Positions 16,814 to 23,678 of a stretch of 46,760 nt of DNA are shown in pieces. A program made the translations under genes and the position numbers. A model generated the notes under the pieces. That model was not told the origin of the DNA. It worked only from the letters and a program-made list of their open reading frames with translations, and did no database searches. Position 1 is the stretch's first letter; every line of letters starts with the position of its first letter. Origin of the DNA: a virus; the IMG/VR virus record IMGVR_UViG_3300044960_000508, positions 1 to 46,760 of that record; one strand, given 5' to 3'.

Positions 16814-17604
16814 GTAGTCCTGTTTTCGACCCATTGCTCGGCGCATTGGTCAAACATGACCATTCGGGCATCCCGCTCGCGCCGATTGAGAACACGCGCC
16901 AAAACATTCTGGCGATGACGCCCGCCTCGCCCGTGTTCGCGCGCAGCACCGATTATAACGACCTGTTTTATTGGAACGGCAGCGCGTGGTTGCAAGTGCC
17001 GTTCCCGTTCGTCACGGCGAACACGAATCCCGATATGGGGGTGTTGCAAGATTCCAGTCCGACGGGGGTTCACAAAGATTACATTGACGGCAAACTTCTC
17101 ACGCGTATCACGATTGGCACGACCTACAACAATACGCGCGACGGTGAACTGCGCTATGACCCGAACGCAGCGGGCGGAGCGGGATTCTTGGGACGCATTG
17201 GCGGCGCATTTGCAAAATTCGTGGTCGGGTTTGTGTTCCGCGAACTCGCAGGACGTTTGCAGTTTCAACCGTCGGGTTCTTCGGAATGGTATGACGTAGG
17301 ACGCGGCAATTCTACATCCGTAGGACTGAATGGACTGCCGCTGGTGCAGGACGGGCAGGTGAGTATGGGCGTGTATCCTTCTCCGCTGATTCTCGATGTG
17401 GGCAATGCAAACATGGACAATCCAGCGGATACGACACTGCTGCTGCACGGCACAATATTTCGATTTCGCTGTCGGCGGATGACGGATGCAGAACGAACTG
17501 CGCTGGTTGCGGGGCAGCACATGGAAGGTGAACTCATTTACGCGACAGATACGAAAAAATTGTATGTGTCAGACGGCGCGGGCGGGATGACCGCGCTGAA
17601 TTAG
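16810..17604 (+). CDS. Putative tail/baseplate protein, 264 residues
   Basis: The ATG at 16810 overlaps the stop of the beta-helix remnant as ATGA, so it is preferred to the TTG at 16804. The product contains SPVFARSTDYNDLFYWNGSAW, a phage fibre-like head segment, and ends with LIYATDTKKLYVSDG, a motif common at the end of tail fibre and neck appendage proteins. It probably belongs to the fibre apparatus. Confidence 0.55.
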   Translation: MSSPVFDPLLGALVKHDHSGIPLAPIENTRQNILAMTPASPVFARSTDYNDLFYWNGSAWLQVPFPFVTANTNPDMGVLQDSSPTGVHKDYIDGKLLTRITIGTTYNNTRDGELRYDPNAAGGAGFLGRIGGAFAKFVVGFVFRELAGRLQFQPSGSSEWYDVGRGNSTSVGLNGLPLVQDGQVSMGVYPSPLILDVGNANMDNPADTTLLLHGTIFRFRCRRMTDAERTALVAGQHMEGELIYATDTKKLYVSDGAGGMTALN

Positions 17605-17614
17605 GAGTAGAGGC

Positions 17615-17929
17615 ATGATTGACGAAAAACAAATCGTGGATGCCATCAACGCGGCGTTTACGGACGCGAACGAGTTTGCGGCGATGCTGAAAATGCTGGC
17701 GGGCGTTGGCAAGCGGGTTGAGTTGGAGATTCAGCGCGATGCGATTTATCGCGCGATTGACGACGCGCAGGCGCAACTCGCGCAGCGGCAGCGAGACCGC
17801 CAAAACCAGAATATTGCAGATGAACAACAGACGCAAAACACTATCAACGATTGGCAATCGCAAGCAGCCGCATTGCAAGAGCAAATCAATGCCATCAATG
17901 CGGGACTGCCGGATTTGCTGAAACAATAA
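17615..17929 (+). CDS. Coiled-coil protein, 104 residues
   Basis: The product is almost entirely helical with a long polar Gln/Ala/Arg coiled coil from about residue 40 to 95. The stop overlaps the next ATG as TAATG. Its place near the end of the tail module suggests an assembly or accessory structural role. No family recognised. Confidence 0.5.
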   Translation: MIDEKQIVDAINAAFTDANEFAAMLKMLAGVGKRVELEIQRDAIYRAIDDAQAQLAQRQRDRQNQNIADEQQTQNTINDWQSQAAALQEQINAINAGLPDLLKQ

Positions 17930-18045
17930 TGGGGCTGCTGACCTTACTTGATTCGCGCACGCATCGAAACGCGCGTTTGTGGAAACCGTTCCTCCGCTTC
18001 ACCTTCGCGGTGCGTCGCGTGTGGACGTTGGTCTTGGAACGATGA
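17929..18045 (+). CDS. Tiny basic protein, 38 residues
   Basis: TAATG overlap with the preceding gene and ATGA overlap with the next support translation. The product is very basic with hydrophobic and Trp residues (MGLLTLLDSRTHRNARLWKP). It resembles an amphipathic, membrane-active or nucleic-acid-binding peptide. No family recognised. Confidence 0.45.
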   Translation: MGLLTLLDSRTHRNARLWKPFLRFTFAVRRVWTLVLER

Positions 18046-18167
18046 ACGAGATTATTCCAATTTCATTTCGCCTCGCGCGAGGCGTGTCTCTTTCATTTGC
18101 GCGGCGCAGACTGCAAACATGGAGCGCACGAATACGGCGCATGGTCCGCGTCGTGTTGGAGGTTTAA
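18042..18167 (+). CDS. Tiny basic protein, 41 residues
   Basis: It starts within the previous stop (ATGA) and ends just before the next ATG. The product is rich in Arg with an amphipathic pattern (ARRRLQTWSARIRRMVRVV). Like its upstream neighbour it is too short and too generic to assign. Confidence 0.45.
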   Translation: MNEIIPISFRLARGVSLSFARRRLQTWSARIRRMVRVVLEV

Positions 18168-18482
18168 ATGGCAGAAACGACAAGTCCGCACGTGGGCGAT
18201 GTGGGCACTATCTTTGAGGGCACATTCTACGACGGCGGCGTGATTGTGGACATCTCCGCCGCGACGACCAAAGAAATTTTGTTTCGCAAACCGGATGGGA
18301 CGGTGGTCACGAAAACGGGAACGTTCTCGACAGACGGGACGGACGGCAAACTGCGCTACACCACTATCGCGGGCGATTTGGACCAAGCCGGCGATTGGCG
18401 CGTGCAGGGCTATATCGTGACGCCGACAGGCAGTTGGAAATCCAGCGTCGAAACGTTCACGGTGCTGGCGAATTTGGCGTGA
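18168..18482 (+). CDS. Ig-like baseplate protein (BppU N-terminal-like), 104 residues
   Basis: A GGAGG site precedes the ATG by six bases. The product has the pattern GTIFEGTFYDGG, then LFRKPDGTVV and AGDWRVQGYIVTP, a single beta-sandwich domain found in many phage tail proteins. It is the last gene of the forward late operon. The next sequence is a reverse-strand terminator. Confidence 0.6.
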   Translation: MAETTSPHVGDVGTIFEGTFYDGGVIVDISAATTKEILFRKPDGTVVTKTGTFSTDGTDGKLRYTTIAGDLDQAGDWRVQGYIVTPTGSWKSSVETFTVLANLA

Positions 18483-18522
18483 AAAAAGAAATCGCCGCGT
18501 CTTGGGAAGACACGACGATTTC
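18482..18522 (-). terminator. Intrinsic terminator of the lysogeny operon
   Basis: The stem is 18522-18507 with 18503-18488, loop CCC, followed by TTTTTT at 18487-18482 in reverse orientation. It lies about 115 bases past the integrase stop and touches the stop codon of the convergent tail gene. Confidence 0.85.
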
Positions 18523-18548
18523 AGCCCACGAGGACGATTGTCCTACGC
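18482..18548 (-). ncRNA. Candidate small RNA ending in an intrinsic terminator
   Basis: On the reverse strand a promoter (18554-18581) is followed by two hairpins. The first (18551-18525) pairs CCCGCG/CGTGGG and AGGAC/GTCCT. The second (18522-18488) has 16 continuous pairs around a CCC loop and is followed by six U. Both stems contain G-U pairs only when read in reverse and become mismatched in the forward RNA, so the structure belongs to reverse-strand RNA. At minimum this is the terminator of the repressor-integrase transcript. With the promoter it could be a separate RNA of about 66 bases. Confidence 0.5.
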
Positions 18549-18553
18549 GGGTT

Positions 18554-18581
18554 ATTATACCATAGAACTTTTACAATTCAA
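18554..18581 (-). promoter_or_regulatory. Reverse-strand promoter upstream of the candidate small RNA
   Basis: The sequence reads TTGAAT, 16 bases, TATAAT on the reverse strand. The predicted start is near 18547-18548, just upstream of two hairpins. It lies between the integrase end and the terminator. Confidence 0.5.
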
Positions 18582-18594
18582 TTCATGGGAGGCA

Positions 18595-18648
18595 CGCAGT
18601 AAATAGAATTACCTATCTATTCGTAGGTAGGCATTTCTACTTACTGCG
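18595..18648. other. Candidate phage attachment site (attP) for the serine integrase
   Basis: A 54-bp imperfect palindrome has its centre between 18621 and 18622, with 21 of 27 base pairs matching. The outer arms are CGCAGTAAATAGAA and TTCTACTTACTGCG and the inner arms are TACCTA/TAGGTA. Size, symmetry and position at the 3' end of the integrase gene (it includes the stop codon) match attP sites of large serine integrases, which have inverted half-sites around a 2-bp crossover. It lacks a U-tract, so it is not an obvious terminator. Confidence 0.6.
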
Positions 18649-20148
18649 CGACTCCGCGAGCAGCACGAACGGCTCATTCCATTGCGGCGTTCCGATGACA
18701 TCGTCCGTGATTGGGACAGACCGAAAGAGCAAACGCATCAACTGATTCAACTGGTTCGGCGCAATCTCCGCACTCGCACGCAGGGCAGTTTGCAAATGCT
18801 CCACGAGGTCGCGGGCGGTCTCGAACGTGAACGTCGGACGCGGCGGCGGTGTCGGCGTCGGCAGCGCACGCAGTTCGGACTCGATTTGATTTTTGTAAAC
18901 GCGGAATTGTTCACGCGAAATGTCGCCGTCGGCGCACATCTGCTCATAGCCGCGCAATCGCTGTTCGAGACGCTCGCGGTGCTGGCGAACATCCAGCGCG
19001 GGCAGCGAGTCACGCGGCGTGACGATGCGGCGAGCAATGTCGTCCTTGTCCGCGTCGGACAACTCGTCGAGAAAATCCAAGTGACGCCAGATTTGAGAAT
19101 CAACTTTCCATGCGCTGATGTAGGCGCGGCGCACCTCGCATAATGTGCCGGGCGGATGAAAATACAAACGCTCCAGCCCGTCGGACATCTTGTAACCGCG
19201 TGCCGCGCGCAGCGTCGTCGTACGATATTTCAGACCGCAGTAACCGCAGACGAGAACGCCGCGCAATAGCAGCGGCGGATATTTCAATGCGCGGTGATTG
19301 GATTTGCGCCATGCGCGTTTGGCGCGGGTCTCGACGACGCGGGCATAGAGAGACGGGTCGAGGAACGGTTTGTATTTTTCGATTTTGCGGATGACGTTGT
19401 GAATCGTGCGCGGCGAAATGTTCGGATTGCGCGTGCCCTTGCGCGTCAGCCACGTGATGCCGCGCCGACGCAGTTCTGCCGCAATGCGTTCGCAGCCCAT
19501 CTCATGGTCCGTGTAGAGTTCACAGACGAGCACGATGGTCGGGAAATCATCCGTCGTCGTCCAAACGACGTTCGGCACTTTGCCGCTCCGGCGCAGTCCC
19601 ATCGGCTCGATGTGCGAAAAATACACGTCGAGGTCGCGGAGTTCGGCATAGTGCGCGCGTAAACGTTCGCTCGTGATGCGCGATTCATATTCGGCAGCGT
19701 TCGCGTCGTCAATGGCGCGGCGGCGTCCGTCGGCACTGTGCAGGTCTACCTCGCCGCCGCGCGTGCGAATGAGTTTGACGCCGACCGCGTGCAACTGCTC
19801 CGCCTCTTCGAGCATCGCGCGGACGTTGCGAAAGGCGCGGGACGTGTCATACACGACGACGGCAGCCACACGCGGGTCGGTGCGGGCGCGTTCGATGAGC
19901 GCGAGCCAGTCCGGGATGTTGTCGCGTTTGTATGCGGAGTGCAGTCCCTTGTCCGCGTCCTGATAGACATCGCCGCCTTCGGTGTGCGGGCGCGGGTCGC
20001 AGGTCAAACCGAGTTGTTGGATTGTGCGCAGATTGGCTTTGAGTTGGATTTGCGGAGAAATCTCATCGCCTTCGACGCCGGAGAGACGTTGATACGACAA
20101 TGCCAGCGCCGCATCGGGACGGGACAGAATCGTTCTGCGTTTGGTCAT
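18637..20148 (-). CDS. int: Large serine recombinase (integrase)
   Basis: The 503-residue product has the serine recombinase architecture. The N-terminal catalytic domain has YQRLS with the likely nucleophile S23 and YDTSRAFRN as the D-x-x-R-x-x-R-type helix. The recombinase domain follows (about 180-290). A zinc ribbon begins at LRGVLVCGYCG and is followed by a coiled-coil region (about 375-430). It would insert the phage into the host chromosome. Its start overlaps the repressor stop by four bases, so both are expressed together. The candidate attP overlaps its 3' end. Confidence 0.93.
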   Translation of the reverse strand: MTKRRTILSRPDAALALSYQRLSGVEGDEISPQIQLKANLRTIQQLGLTCDPRPHTEGGDVYQDADKGLHSAYKRDNIPDWLALIERARTDPRVAAVVVYDTSRAFRNVRAMLEEAEQLHAVGVKLIRTRGGEVDLHSADGRRRAIDDANAAEYESRITSERLRAHYAELRDLDVYFSHIEPMGLRRSGKVPNVVWTTTDDFPTIVLVCELYTDHEMGCERIAAELRRRGITWLTRKGTRNPNISPRTIHNVIRKIEKYKPFLDPSLYARVVETRAKRAWRKSNHRALKYPPLLLRGVLVCGYCGLKYRTTTLRAARGYKMSDGLERLYFHPPGTLCEVRRAYISAWKVDSQIWRHLDFLDELSDADKDDIARRIVTPRDSLPALDVRQHRERLEQRLRGYEQMCADGDISREQFRVYKNQIESELRALPTPTPPPRPTFTFETARDLVEHLQTALRASAEIAPNQLNQLMRLLFRSVPITDDVIGTPQWNEPFVLLAESRSK

Positions 20149-20567
20149 GGTTCACGGTGGATGATTTCCTCCGGAGTTTTTTCTGTTTGCCGGGAACGGG
20201 TCTTTTTCGTTTTCGTTGCGGGAAAGGTCACGTATCTCTGATTTCGCTCACGCACACGCCGCACTTTCATTCTCGCCAAGTCCAAAAGTTCTTCTTGCTC
20301 TTCGTGCGGAAGTTGCTTGACCTGCTCATGAATCGCCGCCGCCAAATCCGACTCTCGAACCCCCACGGCAATCAATGCCTCCGGAGTAGTCTCCAACGCG
20401 CGGGCTATATCTGCCAGAACCTCGATGCCGACGCTCTTTTCTCCAGTCTCATACGCAGCCCAAGCTTGCTGTGTCCACCCGATTCGCTCTGCCGCCTGAG
20501 ATTGTGTAAGACCTTGTTGTTTTCGCTGATAGCGAATGTTTGCAGCGACAAGCTGTTTCAGATTCAT
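20145..20567 (-). CDS. Cro/C1-type HTH repressor
   Basis: The 140-residue product has an HTH_3 domain at about residues 7-62 (GLTQSQAAERIGWTQQAWAAYETGEKS), followed by a short helical region and a basic tail. It lacks the S24 peptidase domain of LexA-like repressors. It faces the early operon across a divergent promoter pair and is joined to the integrase, so it is the likely lysogeny repressor. Its promoter predicts a transcription start only about four bases before the ATG, so the message would be leaderless, as for lambda cI from PRM. Confidence 0.85.
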   Translation of the reverse strand: MNLKQLVAANIRYQRKQQGLTQSQAAERIGWTQQAWAAYETGEKSVGIEVLADIARALETTPEALIAVGVRESDLAAAIHEQVKQLPHEEQEELLDLARMKVRRVRERNQRYVTFPATKTKKTRSRQTEKTPEEIIHREP

Positions 20568-20577
20568 TTGTGCCTAC

Positions 20578-20606
20578 ATAATACGAGAAAAATTCCCACT
20601 TGACAA
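20578..20606 (-). promoter_or_regulatory. Repressor promoter (PRM-like)
   Basis: TTGTCA, 17 bases, TATTAT on the reverse strand. The start would be near 20571, four bases before the repressor ATG. Its -35 box overlaps the -35 box of the forward promoter. Confidence 0.65.
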
Positions 20607-20628
20607 ACAAATAATCATGCGTTAAAAT
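20600..20628 (+). promoter_or_regulatory. Early rightward promoter (PR-like)
   Basis: TTGACA, 17 bases, TAAAAT, close to consensus. The predicted start is near 20635, fourteen bases before the first early gene. The two -35 boxes share bases 20601-20605, so the two promoters cannot easily be occupied together. Confidence 0.8.
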
Positions 20629-20648
20629 ACAGTGGATTCACGAGAGGG

Positions 20649-20903
20649 ATGAAAATGGAAAAAGTGAACTTGCGGACCCGCACGCGCGGGAAAACGGGCA
20701 AACACAAAGAAACGGCGACCGTGCACTTGAACGTGCGCACACATGCGCTCGGAAAAATTTACGCTGGATATGTTCTGAGCACGCAGAACCGGCAGTTGAA
20801 TACTGCCGAGGCGATTGACGAACTCGCCATCACCGGCGCAATGGAGAAACTTCCGCGCGAGATGCTCGAATCGAGTAAATTCGTTGCGCCGCAAACCGCG
20901 TAA
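20649..20903 (+). CDS. First early gene, small basic protein (Cro position), 84 residues
   Basis: A GAGAGGGATG stretch provides the ribosome-binding site. ATG codons at 20649 and 20655 are both possible. The product is basic at the N-terminus and helical at the C-terminus. It lies where a Cro-type regulator is expected, but I see no clear HTH. Function unknown. Confidence 0.6.
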   Translation: MKMEKVNLRTRTRGKTGKHKETATVHLNVRTHALGKIYAGYVLSTQNRQLNTAEAIDELAITGAMEKLPREMLESSKFVAPQTA

Positions 20904-20925
20904 ATTTCTTCACGAAAGGAGCCTC

Positions 20926-21168
20926 ATGAATTACTTTTACCAGCGCGGGTTCGCTGTCAACTCGCTCGACGCCCCGCGCAAGGGCAACCGCGAAGATAAA
21001 ATTGTCGCGGACATTCTGAAGGGCGAAAGTTTGTTTGATAACCTGACGGGATACGAAAAGACCGCGTTAGAAACCGCGCTGCGTTTCGCGTATCGCGCGG
21101 GCGGAGCGGACGCCGCCATTGAACGTTTGAACCGACACAGCCGCAGCGCTCTCACGGGCACTCGGTAA
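20926..21168 (+). CDS. Hypothetical early protein, 80 residues
   Basis: AAAGGAG lies seven bases before the ATG at 20926. The product is mixed charge with helices in the C-terminal half (YEKTALETALRFAYRAGG). No family recognised. It belongs to the same early transcript as its neighbours. Confidence 0.6.
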   Translation: MNYFYQRGFAVNSLDAPRKGNREDKIVADILKGESLFDNLTGYEKTALETALRFAYRAGGADAAIERLNRHSRSALTGTR

Positions 21169-21189
21169 ATTCTTCCACGAGGGCGAGCA

Positions 21190-21600
21190 ATGGAATATCC
21201 AAAAATTCCAACAGATTTAAAGTCTTCGTCATACTATGAATTGGCGCGCACGGCGGCGGCGCTGCGCGATTACAAGAATGTGACGATTTTGGGAATCCGC
21301 TATTGGCGGACAAGACCCGACCTGCTCGAGCGAATGAAGGAAGTCAGTGCCGACCAGCGCCGCATCCACCGCGAACTGCGCACGCGTCCCGAAGCGTGCG
21401 TGCAAAAAGAATCTCCCAAACCCACACAGCAAGAAAAAATGAATACCGGTGACCGCGTACACTCGCGGTATCACGATGCAGACGGAGAACTTATCCGCAT
21501 CGAGTGGTCGCCGCGTGTCGGCATGATTTACCACGTGCGTTTGGTGGACGGGCGCGTGGTGTATTGTGCGCGCACGGATTTGACCAAAAAGGAGGAATGA
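21190..21600 (+). CDS. Hypothetical early protein, 136 residues
   Basis: The N-terminal 60 residues are helical and basic, a polar linker follows, and the last 50 residues look like a small beta-barrel (GDRVHSRYHDADGELIRIEW, then IYHVRLVDGRVVYC). No family recognised. A beta-barrel tail of this kind could bind nucleic acid, by inference only. Confidence 0.6.
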   Translation: MEYPKIPTDLKSSSYYELARTAAALRDYKNVTILGIRYWRTRPDLLERMKEVSADQRRIHRELRTRPEACVQKESPKPTQQEKMNTGDRVHSRYHDADGELIRIEWSPRVGMIYHVRLVDGRVVYCARTDLTKKEE

Positions 21601-21601
21601 G

Positions 21602-21958
21602 ATGAAGGTCTACGAAGAATGGAAACACATTCGTGTCGGCGAAATCGGCGTCACGGCATACATTGCGGTTGCCATGCACCCTTCCGAAAAGAGCGGTTCG
21701 TTGGTCGTGACCGAATGCTGGACACAGTATCCAGAACAATTTGAGCAACACCTAGACGTGGAACTCCTCAAGTCGCTGGATGTTTACAAACCCAGCGACA
21801 ACAACGCCGTCATCGTGCGCCGCGCGATTGCGGACGCGGATGAATTTTTCAAACGCGTTGAGCGCATTGTCAAACGCGCCAATGAATCGTTGGCATCAGA
21901 ACGCGCTGCACAAAAGGAACTGACAAACTCTTTGCAAGACGAAGATTTGCCGTTCTGA
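21602..21958 (+). CDS. Early protein with SSB-like acidic tip, 118 residues
   Basis: A GGAGG site precedes the ATG. The first 70 residues are beta-rich, the next 40 are helical, and the protein ends exactly in DEDLPF. Bacterial SSB proteins end in an acidic tip with a terminal Pro-Phe (DDDIPF), which recruits replication and repair enzymes. This tip suggests either a divergent SSB or a protein that mimics the tip. The body is not a recognisable SSB OB fold. Confidence 0.55.
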   Translation: MKVYEEWKHIRVGEIGVTAYIAVAMHPSEKSGSLVVTECWTQYPEQFEQHLDVELLKSLDVYKPSDNNAVIVRRAIADADEFFKRVERIVKRANESLASERAAQKELTNSLQDEDLPF

Positions 21959-21980
21959 ATAGCAAGAAGGGAGGCACGAG

Positions 21981-22400
21981 ATGACATTACAAGAACAGGC
22001 ACTCGCCGCATACGAAGAACAGACGCGACAGGAAGCCGCGAGTGAAGCGTGGCGCCATGCGGAGCAAACCCAATCCACACGGCAGGCGTTCATTAAGTTC
22101 TTCGGGTGCGAGCCCGACTCGGCGGACGGCATGTATGCCGAGAAGGATGGATTGCAGTTTTGGATTCATCCCGGAACCAGCGCATCGCGGTTCTATTTCC
22201 AAATCAAGGGACTCTGCCCTATTTGCGGAAAGTCGGCATGGTCGCAAGATTGTTTCTCGCTCGTGGACTTGGGTCGTATGTTGAACAACTTTTCGGCGGA
22301 CCCGGAGCGACACCATCACTCCGAGTTTGGCGACTCATCGCTCGCGGAACAACTGCAAAATCTCATTCTTGAGATTGTGCAGCAGAATTATCCCGCGTAA
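21981..22400 (+). CDS. Hypothetical early protein with Cys pair, 139 residues
   Basis: The product has a helical, Glu/Ala-rich first third, then a compact region with WIHPGTSASRFYFQIKG and CPICGKSAWSQDC. The Cys cluster could bind zinc. AGGGAGG precedes the start. No family recognised. Confidence 0.6.
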   Translation: MTLQEQALAAYEEQTRQEAASEAWRHAEQTQSTRQAFIKFFGCEPDSADGMYAEKDGLQFWIHPGTSASRFYFQIKGLCPICGKSAWSQDCFSLVDLGRMLNNFSADPERHHHSEFGDSSLAEQLQNLILEIVQQNYPA

Positions 22401-22525
22401 TGGCAAGAGCGGCGCGGCACTGGACGATTGCACTCGGCGGGACATACCGCCGCCCTCGAATAGGTGCGCTGCCGCTCTTGACCCATACGGTTTTGGTCTT
22501 TCTCCGCTCGCGTGGTCGGCGGTGA
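22400..22525 (+). CDS. Possible small basic protein, 41 residues
   Basis: Its ATG overlaps the preceding stop as TAATG. The product is basic with a hydrophobic middle (IGALPLLTHTVLVFL). The same bases contain an imperfect 77-base stem-loop (outer arms 22404-22413 and 22471-22480, inner hairpin 22436-22451). The stretch may therefore be RNA structure rather than a gene. From 22526 to 22607 I see nothing. Confidence 0.35.
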   Translation: MARAARHWTIALGGTYRRPRIGALPLLTHTVLVFLRSRGRR

Positions 22526-22607
22526 CGGCGCGGCGGCGAGAGCCACCACAGAATTTTTGTCACGGCATTAGGATACCAGAATTGCATTTTCCTTTCAGAG
22601 ATTGGCG

Positions 22608-22829
22608 ATGGCACAGCGTAAACATCTCCCGTATTGGGCAATTGACATTGTGGAAGTTCTCGCGTCGCAGGTGCTGCGTCTGGAGAACGAGGCGAAACGG
22701 CTGGCACTCGACCCGGCGGACCGTGCGGCAGCGCTCGAGGTCTACGGCACAGTCCGCGCGATGAAATCCACATTGTCGCAGTTGGTAGAAAAACATGAAG
22801 ATTCCAACCACCGGACTGCGGACGGATGA
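22608..22829 (+). CDS. Hypothetical early protein, 73 residues
   Basis: The product is helical and charged (IDIVEVLASQVLRLENEAKR). The ATG at 22608 is preferred over the in-frame TTG at 22602. Its end overlaps the next gene by 35 bases. Confidence 0.55.
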   Translation: MAQRKHLPYWAIDIVEVLASQVLRLENEAKRLALDPADRAAALEVYGTVRAMKSTLSQLVEKHEDSNHRTADG

Positions 22830-22998
22830 TGATTTGGACGAAATCATCATCGAGGTCTTGAAACAACACGGCATCAAACCCACCCGCGAGTTGGTGGAGG
22901 ATATTTTCACGTTGTGCGTCAAGGTGGCGGCGAACGAACAATATCTCGAATTGCGAGAAATCGTCCGAGAACAAATCAAGAATTTGAGGTTGGAATGA
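22795..22998 (+). CDS. Hypothetical early protein, 67 residues
   Basis: The product is acidic and helical (DDDLDEIIIEVLKQHGIKPT). It overlaps both neighbours and is probably translated by coupling. No family recognised. Confidence 0.5.
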   Translation: MKIPTTGLRTDDDLDEIIIEVLKQHGIKPTRELVEDIFTLCVKVAANEQYLELREIVREQIKNLRLE

Positions 22999-23168
22999 AC
23001 GAAGTCGAGCGATTGGAACAATTCAAGACGTTGGTCGCGGACATTCTCCGCGCTCAACTGGAGGCAGCCACAGCGGCGCACAACATTCACCACACCAAAC
23101 CGGATACCAAGACTGCGCCGCGCCGTGTGCCGCCGGCGACAAAGGAGGTCGCGCATGAAGTGGGTTGA
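22995..23168 (+). CDS. Hypothetical early protein, 57 residues
   Basis: It starts within the previous stop (ATGA). The product is helical at the N-terminus with a basic Pro/Thr-rich C-terminus. The AAGGAGG in its 3' end serves the next gene. Confidence 0.5.
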   Translation: MNEVERLEQFKTLVADILRAQLEAATAAHNIHHTKPDTKTAPRRVPPATKEVAHEVG

Positions 23169-23292
23169 CGACGAACCGGCGGAATACGAAATCTACGCGG
23201 ACGCGTTCCGTGCGTTGGTGTTGTGTATGGTGGGCATTGTGGGATTCGCCGCGGCGATTACGGCGGTGATTGTGTGGGAGGTGCTGAAATGA
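23155..23292 (+). CDS. 45-residue single-span membrane protein
   Basis: A perfect AAAGGAGG site lies before the ATG at 23155. An acidic N-terminus is followed by one hydrophobic helix (about residues 18-42, MVGIVGFAAAITAVIVW). Small membrane proteins in early phage operons often affect host physiology or exclude other phages, but nothing here shows which. Its stop overlaps the next ATG. Confidence 0.6.
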   Translation: MKWVDDEPAEYEIYADAFRALVLCMVGIVGFAAAITAVIVWEVLK

Positions 23293-23492
23293 AAGAAACG
23301 CCCGACTTGAATCGCAAAATTGCCGACTTGAAAGTGCGCTACGCACAACTCGAAGAAAAACTGCCGCAATCTCAAACAGTTGACGAATACGATGCCATCG
23401 TCAAAGAGTTGTGGCATCTCGACTATGAGATTGATATTCTCTTGGCAAAACGAGATATCGCGAGGTGGACGAATGAACCGGCGCAAGAGTGA
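23289..23492 (+). CDS. Hypothetical coiled-coil early protein, 67 residues
   Basis: It starts in the previous stop (ATGA). The product is helical and charged, with a likely coiled coil from residue 7 to 55. It overlaps the next gene by 20 bases. No family recognised. Confidence 0.5.
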   Translation: MKETPDLNRKIADLKVRYAQLEEKLPQSQTVDEYDAIVKELWHLDYEIDILLAKRDIARWTNEPAQE

Positions 23493-23664
23493 GTTACGCG
23501 CCGAGATGGATGCGCTCATTGTCAAATGCCAAGTACTGCGGCTGCGGCATGAAGACGACGAGGCGCAGAAGGTCTTGGCGAAAATCGAAGAACTCTTGGA
23601 AAAAATCGAACGTGCGGAAATGCCGCAGGTCTTGGCGCAAGGACAAGACCGACGGCTCCGCTAA
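23473..23664 (+). CDS. Hypothetical coiled-coil early protein, 63 residues
   Basis: The product is a single charged helical region (EAQKVLAKIEELLEKIERAE). It may share ancestry with the preceding small coiled-coil gene. No family recognised. Confidence 0.5.
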   Translation: MNRRKSELRAEMDALIVKCQVLRLRHEDDEAQKVLAKIEELLEKIERAEMPQVLAQGQDRRLR

Positions 23665-23678
23665 GGAAAGGAAAAATC

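Noticed and set aside
18595-18648. Near-palindrome as a bidirectional terminator
   Set aside because: The dyad is AT-rich, has several mismatches and no U-tract on either side, while a proper terminator exists at 18482-18522. An attachment site fits better.
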